A DNA stretch of 64,000 nucleotides from Ptychodera flava (GCF_041260155.1 NC_091932.1:7871001-7935000), one strand, 5' to 3'; counted from the stretch's first letter, positions 25,192-39,700 are shown. Notes: generated from the sequence alone by a model not told the origin. Program-made: numbers and translations.

Positions 25192-26705
25192 GGTGTGCAT
25201 GATTACAAAAATGATCATTATCGAGTCAATTTTACACTCGTACTGTTAGATTGTTTCTGATGTGTTGGACTTGACTCTGCAATGTCGAATTTCATTTATT
25301 ATCGTCTTTGTTGTCAATTTCATTCTCTTGGTTGCTAACCAATATATAACGATATTCACTCTATACAAACTTTGCAAATATCACTGAAAGGTTAGTAATT
25401 CGAATCTTGAATATGGAGCAGCTTCAGCCATGATGCTAGAGGCAAAACCTGAAAACTCTTGCCGAAATTTTATGAAATTTGGAAAACAAAAGATGTTAAA
25501 GGTGAAAGTATGACCTTTCTTGTTACGTTGATGGAAAATTGGATTTCCGTTGACAGCAAAGCAAACTTTGAATGCGCAACGTATCACTGTCCGTAAGTTG
25601 TCCTTACACGGTCATTACTCGTTGTCATTTCTTGATATCTATGGTTCTAATCTCCAAAAATGAGTTTTATGTTTTAATAAGATGTGAGAACATAAATCGA
25701 ACCAAATTAGGAAAAAGAGCAGCTGGTGTTTTAGTGAATTCTATAATTTGTATGTATTTGTATAGTGTCCGTGTTTTGTAACGGGCATATAAAACTCCCT
25801 TGACAATTAAATAGTCCTGCTCCTTGCAGGACTTAGAATGAAGTGGATCTCCTTCTTTCAAAGATTTCCAACAAACATTTGTTCCCCTGCAAAACCGTCA
25901 TATTCGGAGAAATGTCACACAAGGATAATTTTGTCTTTGTTTTATTTTGCTATGTTTTGTTTTGCTTTCGGTTTTGCGTCCTGAACGACTGGAATTCCAT
26001 TTGAGACTATGTAGGGTTTGCTAGCACTGGTCCAGTCATTGCAGACATTCATATTCAACTTATAATACTTGGGAGCCAAGTAAGATCTTCGAAATATGTG
26101 TCTACGAACTTTCAGTCTACCACATTGACTTGTATAGTTCATATATTGTGGTCGCATTACCGTGGGTTCAAATCGTGATCTCGCCCTGTTATCATGTGTT
26201 ATTAGTTAATGATCCAATTTTTACAACGAACATTTAGACTACAGATAGTCACACAAACGAGATATATGAAAATTAATATTTAATTCAATATGTGATGAAA
26301 TAATTAAGAATAACTTTAATGGTTCAATTCACTTATTTTGAAAAAGCATGGATGGCAGAGAGTTTAATAATCTATAATTTGTATCTTTTCTGTCTTTAAT
26401 GCAACAGCCAATATCCGACAAACCATAGACTGTCTATGGACAAACTAGGAATGAGTGAACTTTTTGTTAATTTGTAAAGTTAACAATTAACTCATGCATA
26501 CTTTAGGAATACATGTACTTCTATTTCAATTTGAACTGTTGGAAAACCTCACAAGCGTAATAAATCGAAAATTAAAAAGTTTCAATTGCAATTTTATTTA
26601 TGCTGCAACTTCAATTATTTCATTGTTATCTTGAGTTTGGAAAATTTTGGAAATGTTTGATTGGATTACTTTGCGAATGGGAGGAAACGTCCGAGCATCT
26701 ACTGG

Positions 26706-26908
26706 TAACACGATTGGAACTTATTTGGGATAATTGGATTTTCATATTTTTCAAATTTCTCAAACGTGTTAGGTGCCATATAGCTGAATGTTGCAATATT
26801 AAAAATTACTTATAAAAATAAGTGTGTTATGTAAAAAGAAAAGCAGAAGAGGTTACATTTGTAGATTAAATCGGCATTACTTCACCATCAAATTATCCAA
26901 ATCGTGTT
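26706..26908. mobile_element. MITE with TA-flanked inverted ends, copy 2
   Basis: It matches the element at 15892-16106 along its length, including the internal block 'gtagattaaatcggcatt' and the left end TAACACGATTGGAAC. The right end is shortened to AATCGTGT. Roughly 80-85% identity by eye suggests an old family. Confidence 0.7.
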
Positions 26909-27110
26909 TGGTGCTGTCCCTGGAAAAATATGGAAATTCTGCCGATGGTCATAGCACCTGCGAAAAGAGATACCTCAGCTGATTTTGGGAAACCAATGTT
27001 TACAAGTGGTCGAGACTGTTGACCTGAATAATGATTTACAGTTGCAACGGATGAACTCTGGGTGTAGCCATCATTAACAGACACTTGGTCTGTCATGTCA
27101 ATTGCAGATG

Positions 27111-27425
27111 TCAACTTTTCCGCCATTCTCTTTGAATCGATGTATCCCTGACATAGGAACTGATGCTTCCTTCGTTTCGATGACGACCGACGCTCATGAT
27201 GAGCCAATTGTTGAAGCATGCTTCACTCAGAAGATTGACGTTGCTCGAATACAATGAATGGTAGGCCTGTAGTGTTGACTCAATTCCGTCTTTTATCTCG
27301 AAATTTTCTGCACGGAGATCGTGATGTACCTCGCTACCACGACGACAAAAATACACACCTTTTGCAGAAGTGCTCTCGTGTCCGTCACGGTGATCGAGCG
27401 ACTTGAATAGGTGGTTCAGTGTTTT
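27111..27425 (-). other. Unrecognised minus-strand open reading stretch, possibly a gene fragment
   Basis: About 100 codons read open with a protein-like composition (for example VYFCRRGSEVHHDL, and LLSEACFNNWL), without the simple-sequence bias of its surroundings. A second frame, overlapping downstream to 26893, also looks protein-like (start MAEKLTSAIDMTD, later NIGFPKSAEVSLFAG). I recognise no family. It could be a decayed exon or part of a repeat. Confidence 0.2.
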
Positions 27426-27659
27426 TGCTAAGGTTTGGGAACACTGGTAAAATTCCGTAAATGGCCAGGTAACATTTCTTCTGTCCCCTAACCTGATTGC
27501 ATTGATATACTAAGGGGAACCCGGGTAAAATGACAGGGGAACCTCGGTAACATTTACTTACTTACCGCCCTTAGCAAAAGCACTGTGGTTTTAGTAAGCT
27601 GGTTTGGCTTGTTTACCTTCGCCATGGAGATATAGCACTTCCTCCATACCTTCACGGAT

Positions 27660-29176
27660 TAAGGGGAGAACCATTTGATTTCTGGGGGAGGGGGTATGGA
27701 GGATTTTGAGAAAAAAAAATTTGTCACCAGGTGAGATAGAAGAAAAAAAAATTGATCCTGTCATGGCCTGAGGAAAAATAATTGTCATAACAGACAGAAG
27801 TGAAAAAAAATTGTCACAATGTACCAGAAATTAGCTAAATTTGGAAACTTTATTCTCATGTACGGTATTCTTTGCCGGCGCGCCGCCATAGGCGGCACAA
27901 ATATTTTTACCACGCAATTCTTATGTTTTTTTCCCAGCACTTATGATATAAGCATGCACTACATAGGTCTACTTTACACCTCAGTACACCCAATGTTTTC
28001 CTTCCCTTTTCTTCTGACCCAAGAAATCATATTTCAGGATTTCTCTTGCAATATCTCAATGGCATAGGCACTATCTAAAGGGGATCATTTGACTGGTGTC
28101 TCGCCATGTATTCCACACAAAATAAATGCAATGATCCTTTTATTCACCATATCGTAATATTGAACAAACTTGGTAGAGCCGATGTGTGGAGTTGCCCTCA
28201 CTTTCCTTTATATGAACTGTTTTTCACAAATTGTATTGTCATTTTTGGTTGTTAAATATTGTGACTCAAACACTGATCATGCAAAAAATGTAAAACATAT
28301 CAGTGTTCAATGTCATTTTCAAACAGTTTTACCGAGTGCAAAATAAACTTAAACTCCTCTCAGATTGCACCATTAAACATATCAATTTCTCAAAATTTCC
28401 AATACGAGAGGAGGAACCCCCCTCTCGTGCTCTCCCCCTTGGGGTATTCTAACAGTTTCACTAAGTAAAAAAATTGAAAAATACCTCTCAGATTGCACCA
28501 GACTGCACCATTGCACATCAATATCTTAAAAATTTCCATGCAAGATAGGGGAAAGCCCCTGTGACACTTTCCCTCTAAGCCTCTCGCGTGTTCTCCTCCT
28601 GTACTTTCAAATTCTGCCCGGTCAGATATCCTAGTGAAAACCCTGTCATAATACCCATCCAAATTAAACAATATACTTTATGGTTAGATACTGCGTGAGC
28701 TTTTATATCTTTATTTTATTGTGACTTTGAATTTCATTTTTTGGGTTCACCTTTTTTGAACCATCATGAGATAACTGATGATAGTCTAGCAGGGTACATC
28801 AGGCTTTGAAAGGTCTTTACTTTTGCTGTATTTTGTAAATTTTACAATTACAAGTATTGGTATTTAACTTTTCTAAATGGGGGGGATCAGTCAAAATTTC
28901 AGAGTTAGAGAGGGAGGTTACTCAAATTCATCATGGTTGGCGAGGGGGGGGGTCACTCGAAATTTCAGAGTTTCAGGCCGTAAATAATGACGACTCCCTA
29001 ATATAGAACGCAGTACAAACTTGATGACCAATAAAAAAAAATTTGCACTGCTACCCCATTTGGAAAAAAAAAATTGATGGAGGTCTGACAGTAGAAAAAA
29101 AATGCTGCCACTCTGACAGGAAAAAAAAAATTTCCATCCCATACCCCCCCCCCGAAATCAAATGGTTCTCCCCTAA
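27660..29176. mobile_element. Putative ~1.5-kb TIR element (or two single ends of a MITE family)
   Basis: The left end TAAGGGGAGAACCATTTG (continuing GATTTCTGGGGG) recurs inverted at the right end (CAAATGGTTCTCCCCTAA). Both ends are followed inwards by poly-A/poly-T-rich segments. The interior has two diverged ~120-bp tandem units beginning 'cctctcagattgcacca' near 28357 and 28483. A complete short relative lies at 32585-32797. No transposase frame is visible. Confidence 0.5.
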
Positions 29177-29336
29177 GAGGTTTCGATGACCTAAACACTA
29201 TTATGAGCTTAGGGAGTTACGCCGTCTAACGGAACAGCCGACAACTACCTTTGTATTTTCCCCATCATGTGACGAATACATGACCTGCCTGCCTTGTCAC
29301 CTGACACAGTGTCGGTCACATCTCTTTTGCACGATC

Positions 29337-32300
29337 ATGGCGCTGCGTCGGTCACTGATCACCGGCTGTTTTATATTGGTGACGATCTTGACCACGTCAA
29401 ATGCACAGAAGCCGAATATCATGGACTCCGTGTTTTGGCGTACTGACAGAATGGCCAAACCCTAACGCTACAGGGAACCCACTGAAGAACGTCACACTGT
29501 CATGTTACCGTAACATGCAGGGGTTTGGTCTTGATCTGCTGATGGCAAAGACCTACGCACGAGAAAGTAAGTTTGTAGGTCTTACTCAACATGCTCGGTC
29601 TTTTGGTATCTGCATGGTCTGACACTGGGGACAGTTTACTTGTTGGGCGTTCGTTTTCACGATACAAACATAAAGTTAGACTCACTGAGATTTTAATAGA
29701 GGACTTCAGTTTGTGCACGGTCCCTGTAGGAACCGTGGTTTGTGCAATAATGGATGTGCACTCACTAGTGTAAGTACCTCCATGGTACAAAAGAAACGGT
29801 CAGCCCACCTGATTTGAGAAATTGTAATTATAGGAGTATACAAACGTGTAATTAAACCATAGCCATAGAGAAATTACTTTCTATGGTTTAACGTACTTCT
29901 GAAGAAAATTAAAATTCAAGGGGAACTGGGCTGTTCGTAATTTCTTCCGCTACGATTCGACGGAGGAAAATCATAGAACGCGTAACTGCCCTCCCGTTTC
30001 GATTTGACATTTTCACCCTCTCGCACATAAGCTTAAGTCTTCAGACTTCGTAACAGGAAATCTCCCTGCTTCCACTCTCCCCTAAAAAACCCTCCCGATT
30101 GCCCTCTCTCCACTACAAAAGCCCCCACTGCTATCTCTTGGCCGCATGAGGTTTGGCCCGCCTTCTTGGCTGTCCCTGATCACATTAATCATTGTTGACA
30201 ATGTCAGTCTGGTGTGTGATAGACTTGCACATGACCCATTTTGCTAACAAAACTGTCGAGTTACAATTAGGAGTGGCCACCGTTCAGTCTATGGGAGTTT
30301 GAAGTTCGTTCACCACGCTGTCACAAATCGGGCCGATTGTTCTCGTCGAAAACGTTTGGTTTACTGTTGACATAGCTTCCCCTGCACAGTTTAAGCACAG
30401 ACTCTCCACCTGTGGTATAAAGAAAGAAAGCTAGTGCGTGATCGCACTGCCATTTATCATTGATAAAAAGTACTGTTATACTAACATTTGCATATATATG
30501 TCTCTGCCTGTTTGACTGATTCCTATGACATTAGTATTTGATGTACCCTCAAGTGCTTGCGGTAAGACAGAAATCAATAGGAATAAAAACCTGTAAAATA
30601 ATGAAATTTTAAGTTGACAAGTCGGAAAAGATACTAGCTAGTGTTGCCATTTTAAAGATATCATGAAAAGTATTGCATGGTCTTTGTTAGATATCAGCGT
30701 GAAGGACACGAAAGGTTGTCGCAGATTGAGGATATGAGAGTACATTATTCATGGATATTTCAACAAACAGACTGTTGACAATCGTACAACAGACATTTTT
30801 TTCTAAAATGCTGTGAGACCTTTCTCAAGAACATCGTCGTCTTATGACCATTGCCCACCCTATGAGAGGAACCATCACTAATTTTAAAGTTGAGGGGACG
30901 AGACAATTAGTCATTTCCTTTGAACTAACCTACCCTTTTAATACCCCTGGCCTATGTGTTTTCGTGTGTTCACAAGGGGCTAAATATGAAAATGGAAAAA
31001 GTGAGAATTTAGTTTCTCGTTACGTTAACATCTATAGAAATCTTCAATTTCGGGCCCTTCCCCAGTTACAAATTACTGTAGTCAGTTGTGCTCCAACCAA
31101 GGATTTACCAGGAGAAACTTTGACTTGGAGTTGGCCACCAAGGGGTCCGCTTGTTATCATATATCATTATCATTGAATTAGTTGCAACTTTAGTTTCGGT
31201 ACAGCCTTAATTCATCCATAGCATTGACAGCGTCTGTCAAAATGTCAAAGCATATGTATTTTGCAGATCACAGTCCCTGTGCAGACGAATTAAATCGGTC
31301 TCTCAGACTTGAAGATAAAGTGTTCGCAATGAAATCACGTCTTGCTGACTTTCTTACAGAATCTTGTCAGAAAATCCAAACAAAACAGAAGACCGAAAAT
31401 GTTTAAACAAAGGCATTTCGTTCCTCCAAAAAGAGAAAAACGGATTTGGCTATGATGAATCGGTCAACATTTACTCTTGACTATAAATTTTATGTTTCAC
31501 ATTGAAACGAACATGCAGGAATCCAAGAGAAAGTTCTTTAAAGGCCCAATAGCTGTATCCTTGAGCATTATTTTTGTGATTTTACTTCCAAACTAAAACA
31601 AGTTCGCGGGAATGTACTCATTCAGGGGTGTTTATACAAGTATAATAAACTCTCTACTGGGACTGCATATGTAATTTCGAGCAAGATAAATAATAAACTT
31701 TTGCCCAAACGTAAAATGGCGCCCTCATGCAAATAAAGCAAAAACACTATACGTCGTGCCTACATGCATAGGAATGTTCACAGAAACAACAGAGTAGTCC
31801 AATATAATGCATAATGCTGAATGTTTTCCGCTTGGACATCATATGCTTTGTTTTCTTTGTAATATTACCAGCTTTTAAAAATGGCGAGAAATCGAAATAA
31901 CGGTGAAAATTTTAATTTACTTGTCTAATTTTTCAGTAGTAAAAGACTTCATCCTTAAGTTTGTAGAATTTAAAGAAAACCAGAGAAAATAGAAAGCCTT
32001 TCTCTCAGGTCAACAAATTTCAAGAGTTACAGCTACAAGGGCTTTAATGACATCATCTACACAAACCATAGGAGTCGGCACCACATATAAGTATATATTG
32101 CGCAATGAATCTGGTATTCTTCCTCAATCTCAGCATCATGCCATGCATCTGCATCTGAAAATAATTTTGGTGAACTTCAGTATACACTTATTTCTGTTTT
32201 GGGTGGCAACTAAAACACAAACTTTTTTTAATCTCTTGAAATTAATTAAAATGATTAAAAATAGCAGGGAGACGAAATGTTAGGTTTTTATATGAATAAT

Positions 32301-35300
32301 GTTCAATTTCCCTTTCGAAAAACCGTAATTATTATGATCGTTCAGACACGCTTTGATTTGTGAACGATTGGGGGACGTACAGACATAAAGTTACGAAGAG
32401 GGAGACACAGGGAACGAAATTGTTTCCGAGGGTTTGCCCCCTTAATTTTCTGTAAATTACCAGTCCGCTATATCCCTTAGGCACCAAGGGAGTTCAACGT
32501 GTACTTATTGGTGTAGGCCTACTACCACGAGCACATTTGGTTTATCCATGCACGGACGCATAAACTCCTCTTTTGATGGTTTACAGGGAGAACCATTTGA
32601 TTTCTGGGGGAGGGACTGGGGATGGGGGGGAATTGTCGGCAGGTGAAGAAGAAGAAGAAGAAGGAGAAACTGACCCAGCAATGTCTTAATGTCCAGTAAT
32701 GACAGGACATAGAAAAAATTGCTGCCAACATGACGTGAAAAACATTGCTTCCATACCCATTTCCTCCAACCCCCCGAAATCAAATGGTTCCCCCCTATAG
32801 ACCTCACAGTTCCTTTGCAGTCGTGCTTCTACTGCCTTATGGTTGTCTCAAGTCCAACACACAGGATGTGGAGTTTAGAAAAGGAAAGAGAGCGTGTCAA
32901 ATATTTCACTTAGCATTGTTTATTGTAATATGTTTGAGTAATGGAAATCTACGTCACTCGGTCCCTGTATTCCACAACGATGTACTACACCATGTATTGT
33001 TACCATACCCTTCCAGTGTACGAATCAAGTGGATCATTCAGAACAGATTATGACCTGACCCATAACCTCAAAGATCCTGGTAACTATTGGATGTGTGTTC
33101 ACGCTGATCCACAGCAGAGTGGCAAGGAGTTTGGAAGCCTTTATTGTCCCACAAGCACTGTGGTTGATCAAGTAAGTTGTCTAATATGATTGACGTCAAA
33201 ATTGTAAAATAATCAGTGTTTTACGCTCCCCATCTCGATTTCATCCTTTCCATACTTTTTTGTTCATTTATTGGTTAATTGATTTGCTAAGAAATGTTAT
33301 ACAATCAATGTGATAGCAGTGACGTAAAGCCCTAGTACTTGCATCTTTCATAGCGTTTTCATGGCATAAAAATAAAAAAACAACAGTAAGAAATAAAAAT
33401 AAATGTAAGAAATTTAATACAAACTGACCTTTTTGATTAAATTCTGCATGAGATCGTTGCAAAAAGGTTTCTTGGGAAATACTTTTATGACGACTATGTT
33501 GTTAAAGTGGCAGTTGATTGTTTTTGTCCCTTCCCCAAAGGAGCGCCATATAAACAACAATATCCCAGACCCTTGAGGTACTCTCGTTCCCTTGGTCTAC
33601 ATTGTCAATTGTGTCTCATGGCGGGTGTCAAAATACAAATAAACTCGTCCTGTGTTCACTTTGTCTTTTAGGACTATAATGCGTTGTTCATGGGAACGTG
33701 TTTTCCAGATTCCTGTACAGAGAATGACGTCACCATATTGGTATTTGAAGGTATGCATATTCATAGACTTAGTACCTGTCGGGCATTATCGCCAGGTTCA
33801 TAGGAACCTGAAGGCAATTTCGTCTATCAATTATGATGACTGTATTGATTATTGATACCAAGAATATACAATAACCACGTTGATAGTAAATACTATGATG
33901 GGAGACAGGATTGATGTTGGCTTGAAGTTGAAGTCCCCTGAAATCTCTGCAGAGGGAAACAGTCTTTGGAGTAAAATCTCTCCGATATAAAAAATCACGT
34001 TTCCTATTACATGGCAATTGTGTCGGGATAACTGTACGAGTCGTGGAAAATCACATATATATGGAACTGACCGATTGTCTTCGCGGATAGTGTGTAGATC
34101 AAAGAAAGAATATTAGAAAGTGGCTCCTCGAAGCAGTCATCCTCGAAGGAATGTTGTCGGTGTATCTGGTAAGAATATACACTTATACCAATCAAATGAA
34201 TATTGTAACATGGCTTTATTAAAATATGTCCGTATTTGCAGGCTACCAACACCAACAGCAGAGTCCGTACTACGACACATCTGTTACCTGCTATCGGCAG
34301 TATTCCTTCGCGATGGAGACATCGCGGCAATGTACGTGTATTTTGAATTGTTATGAAACCATAAAACATGGACGGCTCCTAATATAATGGACAATTGCTC
34401 AATCCCGTTTATGCAGCACGGCCATGGACATACTTGAGTGCGATTGTCATGCAATAACAGGAACAGTTCAATTCCCTGTGTATTTGTTTGCACATTTAGC
34501 TAGATATTGACAGAACTTAAATTTGCAAAGGTTCCCACCAGCAAAACTGTTTGTTCCACACCGTTATCAATTATTTTCCAAATCAAAAATGTGCAAAGCT
34601 TTCGAATGGTGTTATATCAAAGTACGGCAAACTATGCTAACTTCATTTCATTGTATCACTAGAAAATTAAAAGTTTAATAAGAGCGTCAAGCATGAAATA
34701 ACTTCCGTTGTCACGTTCAAGTTGACACCATAAGCTTCCTTATAGGTGTGAGAATTGTACACAGTTGTCAATAAGTGCACAGTTCTTGACATACCACCAT
34801 GTCAGATGCTTCCGCTTTATCTCACAACTTATTCTCTTTCATATGTCGTATTGGAAAGTACTTTAGAATACAATGCTAATCATTTGTCCAAAATTCCATG
34901 CACTTTTTTCTGCCATACACTCAAAGGTATACGTAAAGGATTACAAATGTCTACGGTTTTAAAATAGTTATTTTATTTTTTTAGAGTGATCTGTTCTGTT
35001 TTACTGGCTGCAATATTAGTCGGCACCATTTACGACGTATACCGTATGATTAGGGCAGACAGTTCAGTAAATTCAGACCCTGAAGTGAACGCGCACACGG
35101 AAATTCGCGACCACATCGGAAATGAAGAGGAAAATCTAATCATGAAACAGCATGCCACCAAAAACCCAGGTACGCTGCTAATTGGTGCTTTATGATTTAC
35201 ATACCTATAATTCTCCAGGATTTTTTTGTTATGCAAAATTATGCAAATCAGCAATTTAACTACAGCCCTTAATGGAAGGATCGTGATTTAACCAAGCAAG

Positions 35301-36671
35301 ATTTAAGTGGTGAGCACGTCCACTGCAATGTAGCTGAGGGTCCATAGCTGTGGTGTTTTCGGACGAGATTTCTTCCTTTTACGGGCTGGTTTTGACTTGA
35401 ACGTTTTTAACCCCGCCACCACATGTTTCCTCATCTTTCATGAAACAGTCGCTAGGCTATTTGTTATTGGGTTTGCACAATCTCTCCGCCACAGTGTAAG
35501 CGGTCTTATGGTAACAACTATGACAAAGACCAAAGAGTTTCAATATGATCTACAAGAGAAGTAGAAGAATTTTGCGTTAACCGATTCTTTGAAACAGTGT
35601 TCTTAATTAAGAATTTTCTTTGCGCATCGCAATAAAACAATCTGCGCAGAGTGTGCCATCAGTCGCTGTTTGTCAGATTTTAACGGTGTGACAGAAAATA
35701 TGACAACACCCCGGATGATCCGTAACTTGAAAATCATACTTAGGATTAAATTTCTCCATTCAATTTCTGCCAAAGCACAATTCATTGGTTTCATTTCGTA
35801 CAGCTACGGTATCACAAATCAGTGTTTCACTCTAAACGCTGACTGCTCGTGCAGAGTGTGCTGTTATACACTATCCCAGTAAATAGTGCTTGTGAATGTG
35901 TAACATGACAATTATTGTCAGTTTTTGTCTTAATAGGCGTCGCTTCAAAATGTCTCTTGACATTTTCTGTACTGGACTCTGGTCGGAAGATATTGAATAC
36001 CGATGCTGGACGTGGAAGCATTTCTTGTTTGAATGGAATTCGTGTTCTCAGTATGTTCTGGATTATTCTACTACATTCGTATTTATATCTTGGATCAAGT
36101 CCATCATATTCTGGTAAGTACTCGACGTTTTGCGACATTTCAGCGAAACCAGTCATATATATACTTTTAGTCCCCAAGGACAAAGTCCGGGGAACTTATA
36201 GATTTGGTCGAGTCTGCGTGCGTTCGTTCTCACAAATTTCTCAGAGATGCCTGGAGCATTTCATTCAAACTTGTACAATGATTACTCCCGATGCCATACA
36301 TATGCCCGTTGGTTTGCTTCGTGACCATCATACAATGCAATATGACCATCATTTCCGTCAACGGTTCCAACGTCTCTAACACATTGGGGAGTATGACGTT
36401 GACAATGACTTGTCATTCTGTTTATCAAGAACCTAAAACTGGCTTAATAAACGCTCTTCCCTACCAATACGTAACAACGTCATGACAAGCAATGTCTTAT
36501 AATTATAGAAAATTATCGCTTTATAACCGATGTCGTATATCAGAGATGGACAGCTACCGTCCTATGGCAGGGCCATCTTGGAGTCGAAGGATTTCTCGTC
36601 TTAAGGTAAATAATTTACTTTGACACCAAGTTTTGTAATGTAATTTTGATTTCTTTATTAATTATATATAT

Positions 36672-36741
<70 letters not shown>

Positions 36742-39700
36742 CATTAGTACCAATCATTGAAATCAGAAGAAGAGATGGCGATGGCTTGTTTCTGTGCTAT
36801 TCAGGCAACTGTCTGTCACCCCTCGAGAGGCTGACATTACTATATTTGATTGTACTCAGATTTGGCAGGGTTACTCCTGTTAAAGCAAGAGTATGGTAAT
36901 AATGACAGTTCAACGCTACTTTCGGCCAATGACTAAACGCATATGCTGGCAATAAACGTTTATTAATAATATTACTGAGAACAATCTCTCTGCCATTTCA
37001 GCGGTCTTTTGGTTAGTTACCTGACTCTTCAACAGTTTGACAAGTGTGGTGGGCCCGGAAAACACCGCTGGTGGTTGTTCTATTTACATCGCTATTGGAG
37101 ACTGACACCCGTATATGCGTTTTGCCTGATGATGTACGCCACGCTGACTCTACACATGGGGAATGGTGTATGGTGGTTCTCTTGGTACGGAGCTCAGGGA
37201 GTATGTCAAAACAAATGGTGGGCTAATATGTTGTATATTAACAATCTCTATCCGTTTCCAGGAACAGTTAGCGAGGTGAGTTGATTTGGGTGTTCATCAT
37301 AGGTGAGATCCACGAAAATTAACATTTCACAATTGAGATGGCGGCGGTAGCAAACACCAACTATATATAGGAAAACCTGTTTCACATAATAAGCGTCTAA
37401 AATGCCCCTTGACTTGGAGAATCAAGGTAGATCCGATTTCCGACTGTCATTGAACATCCACAAAACGCCACAGTCAACTCAGAGACATCGTAGGCAAATG
37501 TGGTGATCATATTTCTCGCTTCTCGACTTGATGACGGTAAAGTTTAAGATGCAAGAAGAAACATGGCGGCTTCCTTTATGAGTAACTTTCTAGTGAAACG
37601 ACACGGAAATGTTCAGTGTCAGAAATAGAATGGTTACTGCAGGCAAAATCGCAAAGGTCAATGTCCTATCGTTTTGTTACATAGTGTATGGGATGGTCGT
37701 GGTATCTTGCAGTGGACATGCAGCTCTACATTATCAGTCCCATCTTCATAATCACGTTTTACAAGTAAGTTGTACACGGTTTGCTTCTCTGTGTCACAAA
37801 TGCTACATGACTCGTGTAATTCATCAAACAGCTTTCACGGTATTTCAACAAAAGCGGTTTCATGATTGAGCTTTCAATGTAAGTAATGCCACAATTGCTT
37901 TATAAAGATTTTAAAATCCAAGAAACTGACACAACGTAGTCAATGTTATTAAGAACCATTATGAGAACCAAGTTTGAAAACAGCGGCTTTTACCTGTTTA
38001 AACAAAACGTCAGACTTCTACCGGATAGTATATCAACTATTTTCTTAGCGTTCAAGTTTCGTGCATGGAAACACATCCAAATTATTACGGTATTTTAAAA
38101 GTACATTGTCATGATCAGAAGCGACTTCACCAACCAAGTTATATAAACCAATCAGTGCTGTATCGCACACTTACAGTTACCATTCATACTCATTTTCAGA
38201 TCCTGGCGAGCAGGGCTAGGTCTGTCACTTGGAACCATCCTTTGTTCCTTTGGTATCTGTGCTTACCTCGTCACCGTTCAGGGTATGCCTGCAGGCTTGG
38301 ATCAAAAGTACAGTAAAGATACCCTTTCAGTTCCTTTGCCACATCTCAGAGTTTGCAACGATAAGCTTCATGACAGGATCATGTAGTGATGATACTGGGA
38401 AATGGGCATGCTTTACTCGTGACAGTCACACCATGCTCTTTCCAATAAAGCATGTGTTTATTTGTCATCGAATGTTCTCACTAATTTAAGACTTGTTTAC
38501 CATTTCGTCCCACACACGGCTGTAATCTGTACACAAACATTGACTCAGTGAAACCAAAAGAAGAGGACGGTTTCTGGTTATGGCTTCCTTCCAAAAATGG
38601 GCGTCTGTGCGAATTTTCGTATTTTCATTTCTTTAGTGCTAGCCATTCAGTCTGTGAAGAGTTTGCATGTATTGTATGAATTAGGGAAGGGATAGATCTA
38701 CAAAGCATGTTATCCAGCGACTTCAATAATTAATTTTAAGGCTTCGAAATGATACGTGTGCTGACCTGAACAATACACTATACAATTACAGTACCGCAGT
38801 ACTACACTGGCAACTTCTAACTGAATGAACTTAACATTTACCCGAATATACCTCTCTTGAATTAGACTTTACAGTGCGATTACAAGACCAGTAATTTTAC
38901 TGTATGAAAGCCTAGTTGGAATAAGTACTCCAATTTCAGGTTTGTGTTAAAACGAAGATATCGTTGCCGGAGATCAGTGAATCCATATTTTGGCATTCAA
39001 GTCAGAAACAACTGAAACACGAGTGGTGTACATCCTATATGGCTTCTCGTTAGCTGACGATATTTCTGTCGATATGAACTTTTCGTGCATTGTGTCTCTG
39101 TCCAGGCCTTATCGATCACCGAAATATGACCCAGCTACGGGTGACTGGATATACGGTAAACCGTACTACAGAATACCTCAGTATCTCGTCGGTGTTGGCC
39201 TAGGTTACGTTCTATTTATATTAAAGGGAATACAGTCAGAATCAACAAGGTGGGTACTCGACGTCTGTGCAATGAATAAGGAACACATGTTTCAGATTAG
39301 TAAACTTTTGTCTCAAACATATAAAGATTATGTGCATATCGTCAACCAGTATATATTAGAATTTAGACAGCCTGTCCAAAAAAGCATTTATGTACTCCAG
39401 TGATGAGATTAAACAGAAAGCAATATATTATTGTCCAGAGGATTTATATTGAATGGAAAATAATAGTTTGAAAAGTGTGAATTAGGTACACACAGAACAA
39501 GAGGTGTTCCATGTCAAGAAATATGCCCTATAATTAGATCTACCGATCGGGCGTTTTATGTCAGCGCTACATTTCAAATTTCTTTCTGCAGATCTTGAAT
39601 CTTTGCATTTGGTGTGTTGCTGCCGCTATCGCCTTAGCTGTTGTTTACGGTGTGTATCCCACGGTAACAAGTCATCGCTTGCCCCAGTTTGCAGCAGTCA

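Larger units (their letters stand above)
24667..29336. other. Region between the two acyltransferase genes
   Basis: It contains the 3' UTR and microsatellite of copy 1, a second TA-flanked MITE (26706-26908), a minus-strand open stretch of unclear nature (27111-27425) and a ~1.5-kb region bounded by inverted ends (27660-29176). The promoter of copy 2 should lie just before 29337, but I see no clear core element. I identified no complete gene. Confidence 0.55.

Noticed and set aside
25942-26157. Minus-strand 71-codon frame rich in Tyr, Arg and Lys
   Set aside because: It looks protein-like, but I recognise no family and see no neighbouring exon.
36173-36420. Possible interspersed repeat beginning AGTCCCCAAGGACAAAGTCC
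   Set aside because: The palindromic start suggests a repeat, but there is no second copy in the window to confirm it or set its limits.
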